The notes below the pieces were generated by a model that was given only the letters and a program-made list of their open reading frames with translations, was not told the DNA's origin and searched no databases. A DNA stretch of 64,000 bases. Source: Sistotremastrum niveocremeum HHB9708 (Eukaryota; Basidiomycota; Agaricomycetes; Sistotremastrales; Sistotremastraceae). This document shows positions 55,941-64,000 of the stretch, piece by piece. Location: positions 1 to 64,000 of the forward strand of contig KV419395.1 in NCBI GenBank assembly GCA_001630475.1, given 5' to 3'. A program made the position numbers and the translations under genes. Positions within the stretch are counted from its first letter, which is position 1, and each line of letters opens with the position of its first letter.

Positions 55941-57040
55941 TATTGGGGGCGAAGCCCCCACTATGAGCTGGTGGGCTCGAAATTCAAAGGGTCTAAGGGA
56001 CCTCCGAATTCCCACGTAGCCTCTGGTTTCCCACGTAGCCTTTACTTTCTCACGTAGCCTCTCGCGTCATGCGCTCGGCATAGCTCTCGGCATTTGGCAT
56101 CCAGATTTAGTTTCGGACTCAGAATGTTGTTTAGTTGAATTCTCTGCCTTCCCCTCAATTACTTTCTCTTTCTCTTGCACGTCTACTGTCGGATTCTGTA
56201 CAAGATCATTGCAGGGCTTTGGCAACAGGCTTAGTGTTACAATTATAGTCTTCTATCAAATGGTCATACAGGCATTGAATATAACACCGGTTTACATGTA
56301 TATCCAGAGCTACTAACTCGAATTAGCCAGTCTGTCCGGGTGTTGTGTGAGAATGGAACAGATGAATGTAATCGGGGTTGAAATAGGTCGAAAAGGACAA
56401 GTTAGATGTAGACTCAATGCGGCTGACAAATGTGTTAACTTTGGATGCAATAGAATGACGCTGAAAGAGCGAAGTTCTCTGGGAATGCTGGATCTCTGCT
56501 AGTCGTTGCGCGCAATCTTCGAAATAATTTCGATAAAGCGATTCAAATTTATCGAGAACACACAAGTGATGACTATGTACACTGTGCAGTAGAGGTGTCT
56601 CTGACATGTATTCCACACTACAAATCACGCCGCATATGCTCTGAAACTCTAAGACACTGAAATAAGGATCGAAGCCTTGAAGTTAAGGAAAACTATCATT
56701 AGGAAGTAGTTTTAAATTAACCGGATAGCGAAAAGAGCTTTGAAACACCTTCTTAGTGGTCAACTTCGAGTCGAGGGTCGGAGGTTAACTCATGAACCGA
56801 ATTGAGAAAGTTGGCCCTGAGGAGGGCGGAATGGGTAATTTTGGTTGACAGGGGCACATAATATGATATCAAGATTCTATATATTGCCTCAAGTAACAAA
56901 GCACGTAGTTGACGATGCATATAAACTTCGCCCCCCTTCCCATCCATGTGGGGTACCCACGGAGATAAACATAATTCACGTTAACTCCCGACTTTCAATC
57001 CGTACGACGTACGCAGAATCATGGTTATCATAGAGCCCTT
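55941..57040. mobile_element. Insertion of unknown class inside the F-box gene
   Basis: Starts with the perfect hairpin GGGGGC-GAA-GCCCCC and contains three close copies of CACGTAGCCT (56014-56060). A 101-codon minus-strand frame (56323-56628) has no recognised motif. No terminal inverted repeats or target duplication were found, so it could be an insertion or a rearrangement. Confidence 0.4.
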
Positions 57041-57138
57041 CATCAGAAAAAATAAGGAGTCCTTTTTCAACTTTAGAGGACTTAAAAGTACTCCAAAGTA
57101 CTCCAAAGTTGAGAAAGGACTCCTTATTTTTCCTGATG
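57041..57138. repeat. 98-bp foldback element (38-bp arms)
   Basis: Left arm 57041-57078 and right arm 57101-57138 are reverse complements with three mismatches, around a 22-bp loop that contains a duplicated GTACTCCAAA. The arm reads CATCAG(A/G)AAAAATAAGG... inward. It lies in frame at the start of the 3' F-box remnant. Confidence 0.85.
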
Positions 57139-57696
57139 GGCTTGATGAGGCCGTCAAAGCGATTCCCCAGAGTCTCGCTCCGTTTTCACCTTCCTTCATC
57201 ACCATTTTAGTCCCATATAAGTCCATTCGGCTCCCTACATTTGAAGCATGGAAACGACTATTCGAATCGTTCACAAACATCCAGCAATTGACTGTCAAGT
57301 TTCACGATTCTACTGGAACAATTTCTCCCATCGTGCGCTGTCTCACCTCGAGTGATTCCTGCCCTTCCCTAGAAACCCTCATCTTTAGCAAAGTGCAATT
57401 GAACCCTCAGAATTTCGTTCGAATGCTTCGCAATCGTCGTAATGCAGGCATAGCAATCAAAGATCTTGTCTTAGATCGGACCACTGGTTTAGAGGAACCC
57501 TCAACCCTACAGGCAATAACACACCTAGTCGATTCTCTGCATAATGTGTTGCCCGGCAGGTACCAGCGACGTCCAGCGTCCATCGATCCAAAATTGGGTT
57601 TGGGACCTCGGAACACCCGCGTGGTCTCGTATCAGACTCTAAAGGACAGTTTGGGCCGCCCTCATCTTTCCCTATGCTGTGTTAAACCTCTATTCT

Positions 57697-58061
57697 GATA
57701 TCTGAATGGCAACATTGGGACAATCAGAAGCACTGATTGATTGAATGCAGTCTGAAGTCAAGAAATTCAAGGTGTGCATGAGAAAAAGGCCAAGCTCATC
57801 AGTTTGGAAAGACTACCAGACTGCCAGTGGGTACAAGATATAGCTATATATAGCCTACCGCGGTACCCGTACCAGTAAATGCAGTGGTCGAGATACTCAA
57901 ATAGTACAGTAAACATTTGTGCAAGTAATCCTCATACAGAGAGTGCTATTTTGGTCCCAATTCTAGGTGGTACTGTGCAGTAGTCCAGCACGGAAGTTTG
58001 AATTTAATTTGGAGGCAATACGAGTCGATCATGCATTGCCGGCCGGTAGCCGACCGAGACG
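57697..58061. other. Intergenic, no gene recognised
   Basis: About 365 bases between the F-box remnant and the target duplication of the next element; nothing found. Confidence 0.5.
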
Positions 58062-58070
58062 CGGAGTAAG

Positions 58071-59322
58071 TAGTCTCGTTCCCGACGTTGATAGTTGTTT
58101 GCGGTTATTTATTTTCTGACAGGACCGCATACTATAACGTCTGGTCCAAAGGCGTGGGAAATGACATCACTGACCTCGGCCCCGCTTCCGGATTATGATT
58201 TGAGTTCATCCGGACTTTAGAGAGGTCATCCCCGCAACCTGTAGTTGTCGTTCCCTCTCGCATTGTCTTCATCGAATCCTCAAATAATGCGCTTGCGAAC
58301 TGTCTAATGTCTAGACTATGATATTTTCGAGGCATCTCATCAAATTTTAAGCCACATATCATCTTTCTGCGTTGTTTTTTGCGCAATGACTCGTCAATCA
58401 GACAATTTTCTGCAGCGCTCGATCAAGTCCCGACGAAAGTCAGAACGGACTTCAGATTTGAAGGTATTGACTATATCTGGATGCTATGTGGTATCTTCAG
58501 CGGTCAAAAAATGACTGGAGCATGGCAACAACTGGACTCACCACAAGCTCGAGAGCCGAGACCGCTAGAGTTATTGCCCGGTTTGCATCATATAGCACGT
58601 CGAAACAACTCTCGTATATCTCCTATATCATAGAACTGTCCTTAATAGACGATGTCTGTGCCAATAATTGCGAGCGGATACTGCGAGGAGACTGCTACTC
58701 GCAGCGAAGCACGCCTGACGATGTTTGGGCCATTTGGCAGAGTACTGTACTTACATGACCTCGACATACTGGCGTTACGGCGTTACGTTCCCAGGAACAC
58801 AATTTTTGACATATTTGTATAAATCTCAGCGTTACGATTCGATAATTTGACATACAATTAGGCCTAAATAATACAAGCCGGCGAAGCCTGCCGCCCAAAA
58901 TCAAAAACTCAACATACAGCGGCCAGGCTGAGCGTTACGTCACGCTTTTTTGACATACAAAATCACAATTTTTCACCGTTACGGTATGTCGAGGTCGTGT
59001 AAGTACAGTAAAGGACTTGATTTTGCATCAAAAGGGTGGGGAGTTGATGCAATGCTCTCAATCAAGTCTCAAATGATACACAATGCGCGCTGCAGTTGAG
59101 TGTTTCTGCATCAAGAAGGAGAACATATATATTTTCTGGATTTACAGGAGTGTCGCGGATGACTCCCGGGCTCATCATCTGATGCCCGAGGGTCGCGCCG
59201 ATGAGCTGCCGCAGTGCGATGATGTCAGTTCCCACGCCTCTGGACCAGACCTTATAGATGAGCGCGACTGCAGAAAATAAACAAGAGCAAAGCTCGGCTA
59301 TAAAGGTCTGGGAACGAGACTA
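58071..59322. mobile_element. Mutator-like non-autonomous DNA transposon
   Basis: A 1,252-bp element with a perfect 9-bp target duplication, CGGAGTAAG, at 58062-58070 and 59323-59331. Terminal inverted repeats of about 105 bp begin TAGTCTCGTTCCC on both sides and share TTTATTTTCTG and the block GTCTGGTCCA(A/G)AGGCGT, continuing GGGAA and TGACATCA. Long inverted repeats with a 9-bp duplication suggest a MULE. No transposase frame is recognisable. A second, smaller element (58745-59008) is nested inside. Confidence 0.8.
58745..59008. mobile_element. Tc1/mariner-type MITE nested in the MULE
   Basis: 264 bp flanked by TA dinucleotides (58743-58744, 59009-59010). The inverted ends are CTGTACTTACATGACCTCG and, on the reverse complement, CTGTACTTACACGACCTCG, both continuing ACATAC. 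Inside, GCGTTACG / CGTTACGG and TTTGACATAC motifs recur in both orientations. The TA duplication and short end repeats fit Tc1/mariner-derived MITEs. Confidence 0.85.
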
Positions 59323-59331
59323 CGGAGTAAG

Positions 59332-61191
59332 TTGATTTTCAGCTTCGCTGCACTGTCAGTCTGTCACCATATTCACTATCGAGTCTCGCTCACGATGAAG
59401 GCTTCATCACAAATCAGAACATACACTGGCAAAGGCGCAAGACAAGGCGATATGGTAATCCATACGCCGCCTATGACAACTTCGAACTCGTACTGTACTG
59501 GCACATGCAATCGATTGCGACGAATACTACTACTAGTACAGCCGGCTTGGACCAGTGGGACTTGGATCATCACTGGCAGATTCTGCAACTTTCCTATGGC
59601 TATCAGAGCAACCGAGTTCAAGAACTAGCCATACTAGTATCCTTTTCGGGAACCATTCAGAGGATGAAGATCGCAGCTCTTGACTGACCCGTGGACATCA
59701 TATGCCCTGCGACAATTCCGATGTTGCAACCATGATTTTTCCGCTTAACAATAATTGATGTTCCTCAAATCTTCCTTTTCCATTGTCTCCCACTCAGCCA
59801 TATCATCCGCCGGCTTTTATGCTGGACGGTGCCTTATTGGTGGGATGTGTAGGTTTTGAATGTCTGCTAACCGTTCGAAGCCGTTGAGCTCAGCAGTCCT
59901 TGCTCGAATTCGAACACAGAGCAGCCAGGAGCTCCACCCGACGCCGTCCATATTCATTACAGCCTTACTGGCTTCCAAAGCCGAAGTATAGTATTCCGAA
60001 ACCTTTGATCGACTGACTTTCTTCGTGCCCGAGAAAAGAGCCCCTCATGTATACTTCTTGCACACTGGACGAAACTCGCATCTCTAGGAATACTCTGCAT
60101 TTGATCTCGTACGGTATAGTCGTCGTCCGTTTTCGACCATTTGGAAACACAACACGTCTTCTCTGCTCAGTGACCATGTCATGCCAAGAACTACATCATC
60201 CAAGCGACACTGAGGAATGCTTTAATCGTGGTTTACTAGAAATCTGGAGTGTCACGCTCACGGCAATTATTCCGACATACTGCTGGCGGACAGAACTGAT
60301 CATTGGGAAACTCTTGACAACACGCCTTGCAAAATGGACCACACTAGAGGGAAAGCTGCTCAGCTATTTGGATTTGGACCCAGCAGCTCGTCCTTACATC
60401 TTTATCAGGAAGAAGCACGCCGCATTGCTGCGCGATTACAATGCTCGCGAAAGCAAGGAAGGAAGAGATATGAAGCAAGCGCATGAAAGTCAACTCAGTC
60501 CTGGACCAAGAGATGGTGTTTCAATGGCGCATTATTATATCTAGCGTGCCTTCGAGATATGAAGTCGTTCCTCGCATATTCACCGCACCCTTGTATTCAG
60601 ATAGGCGAACCATATGGATCATACCCCTGCCATGAATCCCATGGGGAATCTGCGTGGATATAGTGAGGCCTCCCATTGACCCAGGTTCGATAATGTTATC
60701 GCTGAGCAAGGTACTGATTCGTTTAGCCATGGCACATGACTTCAGGATAAGCTTCAAGCTTCATCTGGAACCGCTTTTAGGTCGTTCTTCGCATGCCATG
60801 TGAATCGTTCCGAGGATATCATGTCGACTGAAAGCGTGTGATTATCCCGCACTCAAAGGGATATTAGTCGCTTGGCGTGGCTGAGGTATATCTGAGTATT
60901 CATGCCTGAAGTTATCGGCTCGGCCTAGCTCCTGCGTCAAGGACGGAACGCAAGAAGTGCGACGAGACCAAGGCTTGGCCGAAGCAATTAAAAATGCAAG
61001 ATGCAGTGCAACATTTAGTGGACCAACAACAAACATAGCAAACATAGACGCTGTTAAGAATAATAGTGTAGTGTACAGAGAACATAGTCCTGAGATCACC
61101 AATCATTGTTCATTAGCCAGTGATTGATAGGCAAGCATGGTCGAACGTACAAGGCATACAGGGATTTCAAAATCTGAGAGTCATCCACACT
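59332..61191. other. Long stretch without a convincing gene
   Basis: About 1.86 kb. Two protein-like frames exist but no coherent model: 59442-59687 read in frame as ...GNPYAAYDNFELVLYWHMQS then DQWDLDHHWQILQLSYGYQ, and 60047-60544 (165 codons) with KLLSYLDLDPAARPYIFIRK. They might be exons of one unknown gene whose 5' end was disturbed by the adjacent MULE. Confidence 0.35.
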
Positions 61192-62044
61192 TCACTTCCG
61201 CTTCTTCTTGTGTGAGGATCCCGACTTCCCTCTCTCCTGAGCCAGGTGACTCTTCTCTGTGCGTCGCGCCTTCTGTTTCACCTGCGTGGCACGCCTTGCA
61301 GCTTTGGTTTCGTATTTAATCTTCGAAGTCTTCTGCTTTTTCGACTTCAAGGATGGTTTCGAGGATTTGGGGGCCGATGTATCATGAGCAGAGGCGGGAT
61401 AAGGGATGGATGAAGAACTCGAGCCCAGCCCTCCGGACGGACCACCGTTGTTCAGGCCAATGATATCGTCGACAGTGAAGTCTTCAACTACGGTCACAGT
61501 AGCTAACTGCGAGGCATCCTCGAATTCGAAGTCTTCTCTTTCTTTTCCTTTGTTAAGGGAAGGTGCGTAGTCCTCGTCGTCTTCATCTAGGTTGCCTAAA
61601 CCCGTCAAGTATCCGATAATAAGAGCCAGCGCAGGACTACATACCATTAATGCCTGCATACGCCGATTCCACTTCTCTAGCATTTTCCAAAGCTCTGGCA
61701 GCGAGGGTCCGCCTTTGCTGGAGGACGTTCAGGGGTCGTTTTCGTTGGATGATGCTCGATAGACGAACCTCTAATCTTGCCTGAAGTCTCTCTTTTTTCT
61801 CTCGCTCCTTTGCAATTTTCTTTCCAGCTTCCATCCTTTCAAGTTTTCGTTTACGGAAACCTGTCAAAAATTCTCTAAGGAAAACGCCAATTTTGCGTCA
61901 ATCAACCGTCAAATCTATCTTCAGTACCGACCTTCGAGAATCTTCATCGAAGAGGACTTCTTTCACTTGAGACTGCTTTGCCTTTCTCTTAGCATTGATG
62001 GCTTTACGATGTCGTGTAAGGGCTTCAGCGTTGGACGGCTGCAT
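61192..62044 (-). CDS. RRP17: Nucleolar protein 12/Rrp17-like (Nop25 family)
   Basis: 60S ribosome-assembly factor and probable 5' exonuclease of the nucleolus. ATG 62044 gives MQPSNAEALTRHRKAINAKR. The diagnostic core VKEVLFDEDSRR joins across a GTCGGT...CTTAG intron to EFLTGFRKRKLERMEAGKKI and a long charged helix (AKEREKKERLQARLEVRLSS). A second intron follows AGING and leads into an acidic, Ser-rich middle (NLDEDDEDYAPSLNKGKERE). The C-terminus is strongly basic (KSKKQKTSKIKYETKAARRA ... SGSSHKKKRK), consistent with nucleolar targeting. Length is about 248 residues, normal for fungal members. Divergent from the P450 at 62199, with 154 bp between starts. Confidence 0.8.
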
Positions 62045-62198
62045 GACGGCGGCCAACGGTGGGCAAGAAGTGACGAAAATATAATGCCGATTCCGATCCG
62101 ATGGCTTAGCGCGCGCTCAACCGTCACACTTTCATCATGATCATTTGAAGTAGTCAACTCCAGCTCAGGGGTTCACATGTAACGTACTTTCATCCATC

Positions 62199-64000
62199 AT
62201 GACTATCGATGTTCTGCGCTATATTGTGTTATTCTGTATAGCAGTGGTTTCGTTCGCTGTCTACCGTCGTCGATTGTCCTCACGTTCGAATCCTCGCGGT
62301 CTTCCTGGCCCTCCAGGTCCGAAGCCCATCCCTTTCCTGGGCAATATCCATCAACTTCCGCCCAAAGGACTATGGCTTAAGACTTTCGAATGGTCGGCTA
62401 AATATGGTGAAGCCTGCAGCATGTCTAATCAAATTTGCCTAAGCTTCATTATCTTATTACAGGCGACATTATCCGCCTCTCCGTCTTTGGAAAGACCATT
62501 ATTGTTCTCAGTTCATATGAAACCGCTTCAGAACTCCTAGATGGTCGTGGTGCTATTTACTCTGATAGACCGAGCCTCCCGTTGCTCAACGAATAGTGAG
62601 TCCACACTGGCGATGGATGAATTGAAAACGGTGTCTCATGTATGAAACAGTGCTGGATGGAACACCTTTCTCTTAACGATGCGTTATGGAGAACGATCTA
62701 TCTTGCGGCGTCGCATGCTAAGCCAATTCTTCAACCCATCAGCGGTCAAAAATTATCACGGCCTTGTGACCGAGCGCGCACGGATTTTGGCGCTGCAAAC
62801 GTCCGAGGAACCTTCGAAATTTCAAACATTTAACCGCATGTGCGAGAACTTAGTCCCCATTGTAGCAACCTCATCTCATTCATTGTTAGGAACATTGGTG
62901 CAAGCACAATGATGATGACGTACGGACACAAAGGTAATCCGCAAACATCTACTGGTATGATGTCCGGGCGCCTGTTGATCATTTGAATCCATTGCAGTGA
63001 CGGGCGAGACAGATAACTGGGTTAAGGATGCTGAAGCTGCTGTACGAAGTTTAACAGCCATGGGAACATTGGGTTCCCATCCAATTGACATTTTCCCCAT
63101 ACGTATGAAGCGTTTTCATATTTTTGGATGTATCTCACCTGAAATCGCAGTTGGAAGATTGCCTTTTCGCATTTGGGGCGCAAGCTTCGTAAAGAAGATG
63201 GAGAATCTTCGTCTTGGAGCTTACAACCTTGGCCTCAAACCGCATATGTTTACGAAGGAGCAAGTGGTAAGTTTTCGCTGTCAAGATTTGTGCGACCATT
63301 CTCATCCTAAATACTTACAGCGGAAGGGGAATGCGTACCCGTCCATAACTTCGACCCTGATTGAGGCTCAGCTGCAAGCTGATGGCAGCGTGAAAGACGA
63401 AGAAGCCATCTATTCAGCGAGTGGTAGTCTCTATCTTGGTATGCACACCGCCTTATGATCTCCATTGGCGGTGCTAATAAATGCCTGATACAGCTGCCGC
63501 GGATACCGTACGCTATAAGTTCAGTTTGGAAAGCCGATGTTCTGATGAGATGTATTGCCAGACTGTCTCGTCAATTGACACGTTCGTCCTTTCGATGATG
63601 GTGAATCCCTCGGTCCAGAAAAAGGCGCAGCAAGAACTAGACAGATTGCTCAAAGGTCAAAGGCTTCCAACACTGGAAGATCGTAATTCGTTGCCCTACC
63701 TGAATGCTGTACTAAAAGAGGTTCTGAGGCAAGTGTCCATATTCTCAGGCATGGTTCCCGAACTTAATCTTCGTCGGTGCTAGATGGCAGCCTGTAGGAC
63801 CGTTGGGTAAGCTGGATTAGTTGGGCAGAGTCAACAATGATTTCTTACATCGCTTAGGATTCCCCCATGCTTTGACCAAGGACGACGAATATCGTGGCAT
63901 GTTCCTACCAGCGGGTGCAATGGTTATCGCCGACATATGGTAAGGCCTTGCTTGTCCATCTGATCAGCCATTGGACGCATTTGCTCTGCAGGACGATGTG
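62199..64000 (+). CDS. Cytochrome P450 monooxygenase, copy 3 (cut by window end)
   Basis: Third P450, distinct from the tandem pair but with the same intron positions. ATG 62199 encodes MTIDVLRYIVLFCIAVVSFA (anchor), hinge LPGPPGPKPIPFLGNIHQLP, then GDIIRLSVFGKTIIVLSSYE, GWNTFLLTMRYGERSILRRR, and the I-helix area AAADT. The K-helix is LKEVLR, and the following intron (63729-63783) has a GC donor (AG|GCAAGT). After it come WQPVGPLGFPHALTKDDEYR and the split ADIW. The PERF and haem-Cys regions lie beyond 64000. All visible exon joins keep frame, so the gene looks intact as far as seen. It belongs to the same general group as copies 1 and 2; the substrate is unknown. Confidence 0.85.

Larger units (their letters stand above)
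54910..57696 (+). pseudogene. F-box/LRR-like gene, disrupted
   Basis: Paralog of the F-box gene at 48528-50150. The end of exon 1 survives (LALTHI), then a GTACGA...CATAG intron leads at 54984 to CPAWHRILHDCPSFWSYIDI, aligned to CSSWRKILYSSPLFWSHIDL. The main exon stays open through LRR-like blocks (LLKELPRLQYLTIRNCL, FPLLRYLSLGNYD) to about 55940. The match then stops, and sequence related to the paralog's C-terminal part resumes near 57135 (AIPQSLAPFSPSFITILV ... GTISPIVRCLTSSDSCPSLE ... NRRNAGIAIKDL). About 1.2 kb of foreign sequence lies between. The F-box core upstream of LALTHI is missing, replaced by the GGGGC-rich repeat. The gene is therefore broken at its 5' end and in the middle. 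Confidence 0.7.

Noticed and set aside
58379-58758. Host gene inside the MULE (frames of 84 and 90 codons)
   Set aside because: Frames overlap on one strand, end in the nested MITE, and lack motifs or splice partners.
60842-61106. Minus-strand membrane-like frames near 61 kb
   Set aside because: Hydrophobic but overlapping in two phases, with no promoter, partner exon or conservation cue.
1-64000. CRISPR arrays, riboswitches, bacterial operons or ribosome binding sites
   Set aside because: The sequence is eukaryotic with spliceosomal introns; repeated units at 51967-52343 vary in spacing and are hairpins, not repeat-spacer arrays.

Overview
The window looks like nuclear DNA of an agaricomycete (mushroom-forming basidiomycete). 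Genes are dense and cut by many introns of about 45-65 nt with GT(G/A)NGT donors and CTNAY branch sites. Single-copy eukaryotic housekeeping genes sit beside lineage-expanded families (P450s, alpha/beta hydrolases, F-box proteins). There is one assembly gap of Ns at 51095-51954. All gene models were spliced by eye from the sequence, using intron signals and comparison between paralogs inside the window; no database was searched.

Layout. 1-617: 3' part of a paraoxonase/arylesterase-like gene. 1128-6666: two tandem cytochrome P450 paralogs. 6837-7475: a lone gag-like fossil. 8336-8663: a two-exon small cysteine-rich secreted protein. 8699-18034: a housekeeping block with MED12 (-), DAD2 (+) and SCY1/CEX1-like (-). 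18298-22640: a 2.2-kb tandem duplication carrying two secreted alpha/beta hydrolases (-). 22848-27156: MED14 (+). 27359-38148: five membrane-anchored HSL-type esterase paralogs (one +, four - in tandem), with a four-TM protein and DBF4 between the first and second. 38800-41764: a two-TM protein and a secreted Ser/Asn-rich protein. 44320-44520: a 25-residue, three-exon metallothionein. 45440-46120: a hAT-like MITE with a perfect 8-bp target duplication. 46510-47904: PP2C phosphatase. 48528-50150: an F-box protein. 50.8-54.9 kb: a hairpin-rich island around the gap. 54.9-57.7 kb: a broken second F-box gene. 58071-59322: a Mutator-like element holding a nested Tc1/mariner-type MITE. 61192-62044: RRP17/NOP25-like. 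62199-end: a third P450, cut by the window edge.

How the genes relate. MED12 (Cdk8 kinase module) and MED14 (core scaffold) are two subunits of the same Mediator complex in one window. DBF4 activates the Cdc7 kinase at replication origins, DAD2 belongs to the DASH kinetochore ring, SCY1/CEX1 acts in tRNA export and COPI traffic, and RRP17 acts in ribosome assembly. The accessory genes are typical of expanded secretion, detoxification and metabolism gene sets in this group.

The strongest candidate for something undescribed is the hairpin island. It has six repeated bipartite hairpins in which one unit has exchanged its inner stem by compensatory change. Beyond them lie three perfect hairpins with the same RCCAA loop but different stems. 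The island also holds a 12-bp stem, a four-tract G-quadruplex motif, a 66-bp exact direct repeat abutting the gap, and inverted copies of a GGGGC-rich repeat, one of which abuts the broken F-box gene.
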